A stretch of DNA of 53,897 nt, taken from NCBI RefSeq assembly GCF_023333585.1, contig NZ_JAIQZN010000046.1, positions 1-53,897 of the forward strand, given 5' to 3'. Positions 43,447 through 51,939 of the stretch are shown here, in pieces. Within the stretch, counting starts at the first letter, position 1; each line of letters starts with the position of its first letter. A program made the translations under genes and the position numbers. Below the pieces are notes generated by a model. That model ran no database searches. It was not told the origin of the DNA and worked only from the letters and a program-made list of their open reading frames with translations. The DNA is from Argonema antarcticum A004/B2. Lineage in GTDB: Bacteria > Cyanobacteriota > Cyanobacteriia > Cyanobacteriales > Aerosakkonemataceae.

Positions 43447-44310
43447 ATGACTTCTCCTCCAATTCAATGGTATCCCGGACATATTGCCAAAGCTGAAAAG
43501 GCACTAAAAGAACAGCTGAAATTGGTGGATGTGGTGCTGGAAGTGCGGGATGCCCGCATTCCCCTGGTAACCCAGCATCCCCTAGTTTCCCAGTGGACTG
43601 GTAGCAAGATGAGGGTATTGGTTCTCAACCGCGTGGATATGATTCCTCCTCAAGTGCGGCAATTGTGGATTGATTGGTTTAGAAGGGAAGGGGAAACGCC
43701 ATATTTCACGGATGCACAACACGGTAAGGGGACGGCATCTGTGACGCTGGCAGCCCAGGCGGCTGGGGTAGGGGTGAATCAAAGAAGGTCCGATCGCGGT
43801 ATGCTTCCCCGTCCAGTCCGTGCTGTTGTCATCGGCTTTCCCAATGTGGGCAAGTCAGCCCTGATTAATCGCTTGTTGGGGAAAAGGGTGGTGGAAAGTG
43901 CCCGTCGTGCGGGTGTGACTAAGCAATTGCGTTGGGTCAGAATTTCTGAAGAGATTGAGTTATTGGATGCACCTGGGGTTATTCCCGCTAAGTTGGACGA
44001 TCGGGAAGCGGCGATTAAGTTAGCTATTTGCGATGATATCGGTGAGGCTTCTTACAACAATCAGCAAATAGGGGCTGAGTTTGTCGATTTGCTGACATAT
44101 TTGGAAGCTACAGCCGGGAATTTGTTACCGAAATCTCCTTTGCGATCGCGTTACGGATTAGACGCTACAAATGTAACTGGTGAGGATTATTTGTTAAGTT
44201 TAGCTAACGAAAAACATCAAGGTGATACGGAACGTGCTGCACGGCAACTGTTGAATGATTTTCGCAAAGGTTTGTTGGGTGCTATTCCGTTAGAGTTGCC
44301 GCCAAACTAA
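43447..44310 (+). CDS. rbgA: Ribosome biogenesis GTPase RbgA/YlqF
   Basis: The product has 287 residues. It is a circularly permuted GTPase: G4 (VLNRVDM) and the DARIPL segment come before G1 (GFPNVGKSALINRLLGKR) and G3 (LLDAPGV). The N-terminal IQWYPGHIAKAEKAL motif is diagnostic for YlqF/RbgA, which helps late assembly of the 50S ribosomal subunit. The C-terminal part (ERAARQLLNDFRKGLLG) is also family-typical. It is preceded closely by the DUF4926 gene. Confidence 0.95.
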   Translation: MTSPPIQWYPGHIAKAEKALKEQLKLVDVVLEVRDARIPLVTQHPLVSQWTGSKMRVLVLNRVDMIPPQVRQLWIDWFRREGETPYFTDAQHGKGTASVTLAAQAAGVGVNQRRSDRGMLPRPVRAVVIGFPNVGKSALINRLLGKRVVESARRAGVTKQLRWVRISEEIELLDAPGVIPAKLDDREAAIKLAICDDIGEASYNNQQIGAEFVDLLTYLEATAGNLLPKSPLRSRYGLDATNVTGEDYLLSLANEKHQGDTERAARQLLNDFRKGLLGAIPLELPPN

Positions 44311-44783
44311 ATAGTCTATATCGGGTGAGTTAGGATTTTTACTTGCAGGTGTTGGATGATATCGGCGATTAAAAATCTCTACTTCTTTCAGGCTGAGTTA
44401 GATGTAAAATTGGCTCTTCCGTACAGTGGGTTCTGCTATAGCCACCCCGCGCCAGCAATAGGCTGGGGATGATTAGGGATGGGGACACAATACAGCCTGA
44501 CAAGTTGAGGCACTCGGTTGATACTGGTATCATAAATAACAAGCTTTATTTTAGGTTAGCGATCGCACCTATTCCTGAATTACGATGAAAGCAGGTTTGC
44601 GCCTGTTTCTGCTTTGTCACCCGGTTTTGGGTACCAATTTTAGGATCGCTGTGGTTATGGTGGTACTAAGTAGACGCGATCGCACGTTTTAGTGGCGATC
44701 GCCTACCACGGGCCAATTGATTAAAGATCGTCAGGGCTTCTATTCAAAATATTTTGACCATCAAGACAATTAGGGTGGAATTA
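44311..44783. other. Intergenic stretch upstream of the FHA-cyclase gene
   Basis: No ORF or repeat of known type was recognised. Notable are a GATACTGGTATC palindrome near 44522, a weak hairpin with AAAGCAG/CTGCTTT arms near 44590, and a cluster of GCGATCGC-type HIP1 sites between 44558 and 44702. Transcription of the cyclase gene probably starts here. Confidence 0.4.
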
Positions 44784-46439
44784 ATGGTTGAACTTAAACT
44801 GCACCTATACATTGAACAACATATAGAAAAAACAGTTACAGTTAATCGGGATACCTTTACTCTAGGTCGTTCCCTAGACTGCGATTGGCACTTGCCTTAC
44901 TTTGGCATTTCTCGATACCACGCCCGCCTTTTTAAATCATCTGACGGAGTGTGGTTCGTGGAAGATATGGGTAGCAAAAACGGTACGGTAGTGAATGGAA
45001 AATTTGCTACATCTCCTCAAATATTGAATCACGGCGACGTAATTCAGCTAGGAAGTATTTATCTGAGCGCACTCTTTGGTGACGACGCCATTCAAACAAA
45101 CAATAATGGGGATATGGAAACCCAAGTTGTAGGAATGACCATTTTTCGTAATGTTCAAGATCTACAACAACACTGGATACAAGCTGATGATGAAGATGAC
45201 GAATTTAGCCGTCCAGTCATAGCCATTTCTCGTCTCAAAGACCTCTTAGATATAGCCAAGGGTCTGAATTCTGCTGAATCTATAGAGGCGATTTTCAAAG
45301 CTGCACAGACAGTCGTTTTTCGTTACCTTAAAGGAATTGAGCGTTTAGCTTTGTTAATAGATATTAATGGTTCGGGACAGCTAGAATTGCTCAATGGTGC
45401 CGCCAGAGACATTTACGAACATCAAAATTTAATGGCTGATGGAAATTGGATTAGCCGTAGTGTTTGTCAAAAAGTATTTGACGAGAAGGTGGCGATTCAA
45501 ACAGCTGATGCCCAGCAAGACGAACGATTTGATAGCGAACAGAGTATCATAGACAAAGGCATTCATAGCATCATGGCTGTTCCTCTCTGGGATGAAAATA
45601 AGGTTGTGGGCGTTCTTTATGCGGATGGTCACATTTCTTTTGGCGATTCTTTTAAAGATTCGATTCAAGAAAGTGAAGAAGATATCAGCTTTTTTTCGAC
45701 GTTAGCAAACCTACTGGCTTCCAGCGTGCAACGTTGGCTCCTCACACGCAAACTCAGAAACGAAGAAAAAATCCGGCACAGACTAGAACGCTATCACTCT
45801 CCTGCTGTAGTGCAACAGATGATGATGGGAGGAACTTTGGCAGATGGTCGTCTATCTCCTAAAGAAAGTGAAATCAGTATTCTATTTGCTGATATTGTTG
45901 GCTTCACTGCTCTTTCAGAACGTTTAAGTCCCGGCCAAATTGCGGAATTACTTAATAGTTTTTTCGAGGAGATGTTGCAGGAAATTTTTGCCGCAGGTGG
46001 AACGCTAGATAAGTTTATTGGAGATTGTATAATGGCTTTTTTTGGGGCACCAGAAACTCAGTTAGATCATGCAGAGCGAGCTTTTGTTGCTGCCAAAGGA
46101 ATGCTCGATCGTCTAGATAATCTCAATGTTAATAAACTATTGCGCGAACCGCTGCAATTGCGGATTGCTATCAACAGCGGTAAAGCTGTGGTTGGAGATG
46201 TAGGCAGTTCTCAAAGAGTTGATTATACGGTATTAGGCCCAACTATTAATTTGGCATCCCGGATGGAAGCAATTTGTCCAGTCGGTAAATGTGTGGTGAG
46301 CGAAACAACCTATAATTTACTGCGCCCGTCCCAACGCATCGGTTTAGATGATATGGGAGAATACCGTTTTAAAGGTATTGAGCGACCAATACGGGTTTAT
46401 TACACCCATAGAGCCAGCATTTTCAACATTCACGAATGA
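44784..46439 (+). CDS. FHA-GAF-adenylate cyclase
   Basis: The product has about 551 residues from the ATG at 44784; a TTG 30 nt upstream is open but less likely. An N-terminal FHA domain carries the phosphothreonine-binding signature (FTLGRSLDCDWHL, FGISRYHARLF, GSKNGTVVNG; about residues 20-100). A GAF domain follows (about 165-320). The C-terminal class III cyclase has metal sites in ILFADIVGFTALSE and DKFIGDCIMAFFG, with Lys before the second Asp and Thr in DYTVLGPTINLASR, the pattern for ATP. cAMP synthesis may be controlled by phosphorylation through the FHA domain and by small molecules through GAF. The Ser/Thr kinase at 35195 is one conceivable partner, without direct evidence. Confidence 0.92.
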   Translation: MVELKLHLYIEQHIEKTVTVNRDTFTLGRSLDCDWHLPYFGISRYHARLFKSSDGVWFVEDMGSKNGTVVNGKFATSPQILNHGDVIQLGSIYLSALFGDDAIQTNNNGDMETQVVGMTIFRNVQDLQQHWIQADDEDDEFSRPVIAISRLKDLLDIAKGLNSAESIEAIFKAAQTVVFRYLKGIERLALLIDINGSGQLELLNGAARDIYEHQNLMADGNWISRSVCQKVFDEKVAIQTADAQQDERFDSEQSIIDKGIHSIMAVPLWDENKVVGVLYADGHISFGDSFKDSIQESEEDISFFSTLANLLASSVQRWLLTRKLRNEEKIRHRLERYHSPAVVQQMMMGGTLADGRLSPKESEISILFADIVGFTALSERLSPGQIAELLNSFFEEMLQEIFAAGGTLDKFIGDCIMAFFGAPETQLDHAERAFVAAKGMLDRLDNLNVNKLLREPLQLRIAINSGKAVVGDVGSSQRVDYTVLGPTINLASRMEAICPVGKCVVSETTYNLLRPSQRIGLDDMGEYRFKGIERPIRVYYTHRASIFNIHE

Positions 46440-46572
46440 TATAGCTAGGGACTAGGGGCTTTCTTGCTCTTGCGAGCGTTGAGGGAAGAGGGAAAAGGTT
46501 ACTCCGTAAGGGATTTGGGTAACAAGTTAGAGTTAGAGTTACCCTAACCGACGAAAGCGGTTGCTATATCAT
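46440..46572. repeat. Composite repeat, second copy of the TATAGCTAGGG family
   Basis: The repeat starts with ATAGCTAGGGACTAGGGGC directly after the cyclase stop. It shares the GAGCGTTGAGGGAAGAGGG block, a diverged TTACxxxGTAAGGGAT block and the CTAACCGAC...CGGTTGCTATA end with the element at 730-951. Non-coding. Confidence 0.8.
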
Positions 46573-46655
46573 GGTGAAAAATTGAGAGAGAATTACCGTT
46601 AACGATCGCTCTGTGCCGATAATAATCATTCTCATCGGCGGTCAGCTAGTGGTAG

Positions 46656-46811
46656 CTCAAATGGCAAGTCAGCGGACGGTCAGGGGTCAAGGATTTTGAT
46701 GCTGTGGTCGAACTAGACCTGCGCTACCAGGCTATGTGGACTCCTTGGTATGACCTAGCCATTATTTTCAAAACAATTTATGTGATTCTCGGTCGTGCTG
46801 GCGCTTATTAA
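46656..46811 (+). pseudogene. 3' remnant of a polyprenyl-phosphate sugar transferase
   Basis: A 51-codon frame ending in TAA at 46809 reads WQVSGRSGVKDFDAVVELDL, then RYQAMWTPWYDLAIIFKTIY and VILGRAGAY. These match the C-terminal catalytic end of bacterial sugar transferases (WcaJ/exopolysaccharide glycosylphosphotransferase type), where WQVSGRS is the hallmark. The frame is closed upstream by TAG at 46653 and the rest of the gene is absent. Expression is not expected. Confidence 0.7.
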
Positions 46812-47353
46812 GTTGCACCACAAAGCCTGCTAATTCTGGGAATTGGTGAAATAGAACACTAGCGAAAACCCGCTGCGTGGGCTTGGGCCGATCGTCGCGG
46901 GTTTTGGCGCGATCGCATAAATCACTCAGGCACGATACCTTTAGGGCATACTAATCTCAAGTACTCAGGGTGATTAGCCATGCTCGAACGCTTGACTGAC
47001 AAAATTGCCAAGGTCAAACTCTCTTTGACAATCTGCGCTCTTCATAGACGCAGATTCTTCAGAGTTTTCAATCTATTTACTCTAAATATCCCGGTTTCAG
47101 GCATGGCGTTAAATTTCGGGTTCCTAGACTCAACCCACCAGGGATTGATAACTTCATAGGCGTAACTTTCCCGCAGCCAGCAGGTAGGGTCAATTCATTA
47201 GACCTATTTGATTCTACCATCACATTAACTGCGAATAAATTTGCTCGTGTCGCCTTTCCGACTCGCTTCAAAAAGACGAAGCTCCCAGGCTGCCGGACTA
47301 TTTTAAGTGGAAATTATGTAAAGTCTGATTGGAGAGCCGGAAGGAGTAGCGCA
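46812..47353. other. Intergenic stretch, possible decayed sequence
   Basis: A hairpin with arms AAAACCCGC/GCGGGTTTT lies at 46865-46905, just after the sugar-transferase remnant, and may be its old terminator. A minus-strand ORF at 47077-47271 has no recognised domain. The Trp- and Arg-rich translation of other frames here suggests decayed coding DNA of unknown type. Confidence 0.4.
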
Positions 47354-48376
47354 ATGAGTTCTCTAAACTTCAGAGTTGCTCAAATACCAATTTTCACTCA
47401 AGTCATGGATTATCAACCACAAGATCGGCCCGGAACAATAAACATTCAAGCAATTTGCCTGGACGACTGTAGTGTCAGTGCTGACCGCATCCAGTGCATT
47501 GTCCGCGTTCAGCTGGAAGACTATGAAGCAGCATTGGCAGATTCCCACCGGGCCATTGAACTCGACCCGAACAATACAGGTGCCTACCACAACCGAGGTG
47601 CTGCCAACATGGCATTGGGAAACTATGAGGCAGCACTAGCAGATTACAACCGGGCAATTCAGCTCGATCCGAATAATGCTGGTGCTTATCACAACCGAGG
47701 TGCTGCCTACATGAGGTTGCAACAGTATGAGGCAGCACTAGCAGATTACAACCGAGCAATTCAGCTAGACCCCAATAATGCCATAGCTTACAACAGCAGG
47801 GGGGCTGTCCTATATTACTTAGGCGAAAACCAAGGCAATTTCGCCAAGAGTGCCCAAGATGCTCGAGCAGATTACAATGAGGCGATTCGGATCGATCCCA
47901 AGTATGCCCCCGCCTATAACAATCGTGGCAATGTTCTAGCTCAACTCGGAGACTGTGAAGGTGCGATCGCAGATTACAACCAAGTCATAGAAATCAATCC
48001 CAACGATACCCAAGCCTACTACAACCGAGGTACTATACGCTATCGACTGGGAGAGCAAGCAGGTGCTAGAGCAGATTTTGACCAAGCGATTGAAATCAAT
48101 CCCTACTATGCCGAAGCCTACAACAACCGAGGTATTCTTTGGGCTGAAATGACAGATTGCCAGCAAGCGATCGCAGATTATAACAAAGCAATTGCAATCA
48201 ATCCATACTATGCCGATGCCTACTATAACAGGGCTTTATGCCGCTGCGCCTTTGAAGATTATCCGGCCATCATTAAGGATTTTCAGAAGGCGGCGCAACT
48301 CTATGAAGAACAAGGAATAACTGATGATTACCAAATGGCACTCGATAACATCAGCAAATTGCAGCACCTAAAATGA
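47354..48376 (+). CDS. TPR repeat protein
   Basis: The product has 340 residues. From about residue 55 it consists of seven to eight tetratricopeptide repeats, the central ones nearly identical (YEAALADYNRAIQLDPNNAG, AYHNRGAA). One repeat carries an insertion (YYLGENQGNFAKSAQDARAD). No signal peptide is obvious; the first 50 residues have no known motif. TPR arrays bind partner proteins; the partner is unknown. The near-identical central units point to recent internal duplication. The gene ends before a terminator-like hairpin. Confidence 0.88.
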   Translation: MSSLNFRVAQIPIFTQVMDYQPQDRPGTINIQAICLDDCSVSADRIQCIVRVQLEDYEAALADSHRAIELDPNNTGAYHNRGAANMALGNYEAALADYNRAIQLDPNNAGAYHNRGAAYMRLQQYEAALADYNRAIQLDPNNAIAYNSRGAVLYYLGENQGNFAKSAQDARADYNEAIRIDPKYAPAYNNRGNVLAQLGDCEGAIADYNQVIEINPNDTQAYYNRGTIRYRLGEQAGARADFDQAIEINPYYAEAYNNRGILWAEMTDCQQAIADYNKAIAINPYYADAYYNRALCRCAFEDYPAIIKDFQKAAQLYEEQGITDDYQMALDNISKLQHLK

Positions 48377-48418
48377 CACCCATAGCAGGAGTAAATATTG
48401 TTGGCAATCAAGACAATA

Positions 48419-48447
48419 CCGCACCTAATCTGAGGATTAGGGTGCGG
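48419..48447 (+). terminator. Hairpin after the TPR gene
   Basis: CCGCACCTAATC and GATTAGGGTGCGG pair with one bulged base around a TGAG loop. It lies 43 bp after the TPR stop, in a convergent intergenic region. No clear T-tract follows, so an intrinsic terminator is likely but not certain. Confidence 0.55.
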
Positions 48448-48488
48448 TGAAAGCTCAATTGACCGAACCAATTCTAGATTAAAGAATG

Positions 48489-48550
48489 CCGATTTTAGAT
48501 TTTTATGATTTGTGGATCGTCCTTTGTGACTGACATAAATCTAAAATCGG
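48489..48550. repeat. Inverted repeat between convergent genes
   Basis: CCGATTTTAGATTT (48489-48502) and AAATCTAAAATCGG (48537-48550) are perfect 14-bp inverted repeats about 34 bp apart. The position, directly after the dps stop codon, suits a terminator or a small repeat element. Confidence 0.7.
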
Positions 48551-48554
48551 TTGA

Positions 48555-49094
48555 TTATTTCATCTCGACGGGAACCTTGAGGTCTGACGACAGTTTACCG
48601 TCTGGTTTAATTTGTTCGCCTTCAATGAACGAACGCAACATCCAAGCGATTTGCTCGTGCTGCTCCATCAGTCCAGTCAGGAAATCGGCAGTACCTTGAT
48701 CGTGGAAATCTTCAGAGCATCGATCGATATGATCGCGCATATTGCGGATAACTAGCTCGTGATCTGCCACTAGGTTTTCTACCATGCCGTAAGCATTGGG
48801 GAGAGATCCAGCATCTTCTTTGATCGTGGCATACTTCAGGAAGCCTTCAGCAGTACCGATGGGGTAGCCACCCAAGGTGCGAACCCTCTCTGCCATCGCA
48901 TCAATGTTTTCCGTCAAAGCATTATAATGTTCTTCCCACATTTGGTGCAGGGAACGGAACTGCGGCCCCACTACATCCCAGTGGTACTTCTTGGTTTTGA
49001 TTAACAGCAGATAGGCATCCGACAAGTCGCGATTCAATAAATCGATGACACCTTGACGTTGCTCTTGGGATAAACCTATATTTAACGGTCGCAT
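48555..49094 (-). CDS. dps: Dps-family ferritin-like protein
   Basis: The product has 179 residues, normal for a cyanobacterial Dps. Ferroxidase-centre residues are present in TKKYHWDVVGPQFRSLHQMW (His) and in ENIDAMAERVRTLGGYPIGT (Asp, Glu) at the usual spacing. The protein should form a 12-mer shell that oxidises iron with hydrogen peroxide and stores it; DNA binding is not certain because the N-terminal tail is short. It is a single-gene unit, convergent with the TPR gene and divergent from the DUF29 gene. Confidence 0.95.
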   Translation of the reverse strand: MRPLNIGLSQEQRQGVIDLLNRDLSDAYLLLIKTKKYHWDVVGPQFRSLHQMWEEHYNALTENIDAMAERVRTLGGYPIGTAEGFLKYATIKEDAGSLPNAYGMVENLVADHELVIRNMRDHIDRCSEDFHDQGTADFLTGLMEQHEQIAWMLRSFIEGEQIKPDGKLSSDLKVPVEMK

Positions 49095-49361
49095 CCTTTA
49101 AGACTCCTTAGTTTTACACTTTTCCAGTAAACCAATTTTATATACACTCCTTCATCAGCCAAATGAGAGAATTCAAATATATCTCTAGTCAATCCTTAGA
49201 AAATGTCAGCTAAGCGATTCGGAACTTTTAGTCGGTTATACAGATGTCTGTTATAGTTAATAAATCTGCTGGAAGGCATCCAACTAAAGACAGAGTTATG
49301 TAAAACATTTACCTTTAGGAATAGCGTCCGCTCACCTACTTGGGTTTTGGCTCTAGAATTT

Positions 49362-49862
49362 ATGAGTAGCGATCGCACAATTAAATCAATGACAGAAACT
49401 CAATTTGCCATCGAAGGAGAGAATGGAGCTAAAGGTTCTCTTTACTCTAGCGACCAGTATCTGTGGCTGGAGGATACGCTGGCGCGACTTAAGGCGCGAG
49501 ATTTTAATGGATTGGATGTCCAACATTTGATTGAGGAGATCAAAATCTTGGCGGGCAGAGATAGAGCAGAGATCGAAAGTCGGCTAGGCATATTATTGGC
49601 GCATCTGCTCAAACGGCTTTATGCCAACAGTACCTATGACAATCGGGGATGGGAAGTCACGATTCGAGAACAACGCCGCCAGTTAAGAATTGCACTCAAA
49701 CAATCTCCCAGTTTGAAACGGTATTTCGCAGAAGTGTTCGATGAAGCATGGCAGGATGCTCTAGCTGAAGTCCGCGAAGATTATCCTAATGTCCAGTTTC
49801 CCGATTCGTGGCAGCTTAGCCGCGATAACGATGTCTTGCTAACTGAGAAATTTTGGGAGTAG
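49362..49862 (+). CDS. DUF29 family protein
   Basis: The product has about 166 residues from the ATG at 49362. An ATG at 49389 (MTETQFAIEG) is an alternative, and a TTG at 49347 is less likely. The DUF29 pattern is clear: LYSSDQYLWLEDTLARLKAR, DVQHLIEEIKILAGRDRAEI, LLAHLLKRLYAN, then WEVTIREQRRQL. The family is very common in cyanobacteria and its function is unknown. The stop lies 4 bp from the end of the convergent Uma2 gene. Confidence 0.9.
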   Translation: MSSDRTIKSMTETQFAIEGENGAKGSLYSSDQYLWLEDTLARLKARDFNGLDVQHLIEEIKILAGRDRAEIESRLGILLAHLLKRLYANSTYDNRGWEVTIREQRRQLRIALKQSPSLKRYFAEVFDEAWQDALAEVREDYPNVQFPDSWQLSRDNDVLLTEKFWE

Positions 49863-49866
49863 CTGA

Positions 49867-50556
49867 TTATTTGCTGGCTAATTTCTGGACAAATGCGGTG
49901 TGTTCGGGAGATTTTAGCCCCGCTTGTAAAACTGCCAATACGCCCTGCATATTCCCAGCTAATAACTCTGTAACCGCTAACCACAACCCCGGAAAGACTC
50001 GACTCCGCACAATCCCATCGGGATCGGCGAGTAAATCCAGATATTCACCCTTTTCTAGATACAGCCAGCTAATTTTGCGATCGAGGACTTGCCAAACAAT
50101 ATATTCCTTGACACCATTACGGCGATAAGCTTGCTTTTTGGCATGAAGATCGATCGCGACGCTGCTAGCCGCAATTTCAACGATTAACTCTGGTGCGCCT
50201 TCGACATAATCATCGTCACTCAGTTGCGCTTGACCGCCTGCTTCTGGAAGTATGAGCAGAACAACATCCGGTTGAGGTTCATTGTCGATATCGAGCCTTA
50301 CAGTTGGAGCATCTCCTACAGCAACGCCGGGTGTCATAGCTTCGTATGTTCCTAGCCATGCGATGATCGCCCAACTGTGGGGTTGACTGTGGCTCTTAAA
50401 GCGCAGTGCAGCGGGCATATAGACAATCCCTTCGATCAGTTCGGCTTTTTTCAGGTTTGGTATAGCGTTGTAGCGTAGCTCAAATTCGTAACGGTTCAAG
50501 CGATCGCCATTTTCCAGGAAGGGAATTGTCAAACCTGGGGAAGGTGTTTTAACCAT
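49867..50556 (-). CDS. Uma2 family (DUF820) protein
   Basis: The product has 229 residues. Motifs: GDRLNRYEFELRYNAIPNLK at the N-terminus, NEPQPDVVLLILPEAGG (PD), APELIVEIAASSVAIDLHAK (Glu, Lys) and NGVKEYIVWQVLDRKISWLY. It is the closest relative in the window of the interrupted gene at 53138, and shows what that gene's missing Trp codon looked like (IVWQV). It is convergent with the DUF29 gene. Confidence 0.9.
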   Translation of the reverse strand: MVKTPSPGLTIPFLENGDRLNRYEFELRYNAIPNLKKAELIEGIVYMPAALRFKSHSQPHSWAIIAWLGTYEAMTPGVAVGDAPTVRLDIDNEPQPDVVLLILPEAGGQAQLSDDDYVEGAPELIVEIAASSVAIDLHAKKQAYRRNGVKEYIVWQVLDRKISWLYLEKGEYLDLLADPDGIVRSRVFPGLWLAVTELLAGNMQGVLAVLQAGLKSPEHTAFVQKLASK

Positions 50557-50680
50557 ATAGCTAGGGGCTAGGGGCTAGGGGCTAGGGGCTAGGGGAAGAA
50601 GGGTTTAGAATCCGCCAACGTTTCAGGGATTAAGAACGTCCTAACTGATTTTCATCGGTTGCTATAGCTGCTGTAGTTAG
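50557..50680. repeat. CTAGGGG heptamers and composite repeat
   Basis: Directly upstream of the Uma2 start, TATAGCTAGGGG is followed by four more CTAGGGG heptamers. Then come GGGTTTAGAATCCGCCAACG and CTAACTGATTTTCATCGGTT, blocks shared with the element at 730-951. The Uma2 promoter, if any, would lie inside this repeat. Confidence 0.85.
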
Positions 50681-50693
50681 GGTAAACATAAGC

Positions 50694-51584
50694 TCATCCT
50701 ACCGAATCGGGTCGGGCTTGGTGCATTTGGGCGATCGTATCGCCATAATTTCTGGGCGTACCGATATCCAAAAAATCGCCCTCCACTTCATAAGCAAGAC
50801 CTCCATCTGTGCTTATCCAGCGGCGCAGAGAAGCTGATAAATCCAGTTCCCCCTGATGCTGTTCCTTAACAGTTTGAAGGTATTCCATAAAATGACCTGG
50901 AAGCAAGTAGATACCGAAGATGCAGAAGTATTCGCTCATGTGACTTCCGGTGATGCGGAGAGTCGCTTGCGCCAAGCTTGGCGAAGGTTTCTCGCGCATA
51001 TCGGTCAACTCAAAAACAGAAGATCGATCGGGTAGAAGACGGACTCCCACCACACCTAGTTGGCCGATCTCGCTTTCGTCGCGCCTACTGACACCCAACA
51101 CACCTTTGCCGAATTGGGCTCCAATATCGAGTACCTGACGCACGCAAGGAACAGTGGAACTAGACTTGTAAAGATGATCGCCCAAAAGTAATACAAAAGG
51201 CTCGTCACCCACAACTTCGCGACATTGAAGCACCGCATCGCCAAAACCCCCAGGCTCTAGCTGATAGACATAGCGCAAGTGTTCCGAAAGCGGTTTAAGC
51301 ACGTTCCAAGCATCAAAAATCCGTTGGCCAGAAACGCCTTCCAGAATACCTGCTGGCGGTTCGTCGAAGTATCTGCGAATTAATTCACCGTCGCGGGGAG
51401 ATACGATTAGCACTACTTCATCTACACCTCCAGCTAAAGCTTCCCGCACAATCCAATCTACCGCCGGACGCAGGGAACCATCTTGTCCCGGAACTGGCAA
51501 TAATGCCTTGGGGATAACTTTTGTGGCAGGGTAGAGGCGAGAAGCAAGACCAGCTAACGGTATAACAGCGCGTGTTGGTTTCAT
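50694..51584 (-). CDS. GalU-like nucleotidyltransferase
   Basis: The product has 296 residues. The N-terminal signature VIPLAGLASRLYPATKVIPK parallels that of UTP-glucose-1-phosphate uridylyltransferases, although the usual GLGTR is GLASR here. Later blocks (PFVLLLGDHLYKSS with the metal-binding Asp; LDIGTPRNYGDTIAQM at the C-terminus) agree. It would join a nucleoside triphosphate and a sugar-1-phosphate to give an NDP-sugar; the specific sugar is unknown. Upstream, beyond heptamer arrays, lies a GHMP sugar kinase on the same strand that could supply the sugar-1-phosphate. Confidence 0.88.
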   Translation of the reverse strand: MKPTRAVIPLAGLASRLYPATKVIPKALLPVPGQDGSLRPAVDWIVREALAGGVDEVVLIVSPRDGELIRRYFDEPPAGILEGVSGQRIFDAWNVLKPLSEHLRYVYQLEPGGFGDAVLQCREVVGDEPFVLLLGDHLYKSSSTVPCVRQVLDIGAQFGKGVLGVSRRDESEIGQLGVVGVRLLPDRSSVFELTDMREKPSPSLAQATLRITGSHMSEYFCIFGIYLLPGHFMEYLQTVKEQHQGELDLSASLRRWISTDGGLAYEVEGDFLDIGTPRNYGDTIAQMHQARPDSVG

Positions 51585-51593
51585 TTTTTGTTA

Positions 51594-51831
51594 TTGGTCA
51601 GTGGTCAGTGGTCAGTGGTCAGTGGTCAGTGGTCAGTTGTCAGTGGTCAGTGGTCAGTGGTCAGTGGTCAGTGGTCAGTGGTCAGTTGTCAGTGGTCAGT
51701 TGTCAGTGGTCAGTGGTCAGTGGTCAGTTGTCAGTTGTCAGTTGTCAGTGGTCAGTTGTCAGTTGTCAGTGGTCAGTGGTCAGTGGTCAGTGGTCAGTTG
51801 TCAGTGGTCAGTGGTCAGTTGTCAGTGGTCA
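51594..51831. repeat. Heptamer array GTGGTCA/GTTGTCA, 34 units
   Basis: The 238-bp array holds exactly 34 heptamers, mostly GTGGTCA with GTTGTCA variants interspersed. Because 7 is not a multiple of 3, all three plus frames stay open and give (WSVVSGQ)n translations; these are not genes. Such arrays are known as STRR-type repeats in filamentous cyanobacteria and vary by slippage. Confidence 0.97.
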
Positions 51832-51840
51832 TTAATCATT

Positions 51841-51924
51841 TTTTGACTTTTGACTTTTGACTTTTGACTTTTGACTTTTGACTTTTGACTTTTGACTTTT
51901 GACTTTTGACTTTTGACTTTTGGC
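51841..51924. repeat. Heptamer array TTTTGAC, 11 units plus variant
   Basis: Eleven exact TTTTGAC units (51841-51917) are followed by one TTTTGGC variant. The array ends 16 bp before the stop of the minus-strand sugar kinase gene and is separated from the GTGGTCA array by only 9 bp. Confidence 0.97.
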
Positions 51925-51939
51925 TTCCGCGTAGTGGCA

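Noticed and set aside
47077-47271. 64-codon minus-strand ORF, considered as a transposase tail
   Set aside because: I could not match it to a TnpB or IS family with any confidence; it may be decayed coding DNA.
51594-51831. Possible CRISPR array
   Set aside because: Units are 7 bp long without unique spacers; no cas gene is in the window.
51572-51860. Three overlapping ORFs giving WSVVSGQ repeats
   Set aside because: They are translations of a 7-bp tandem array in all three frames, have no start signals and cannot be three genes.
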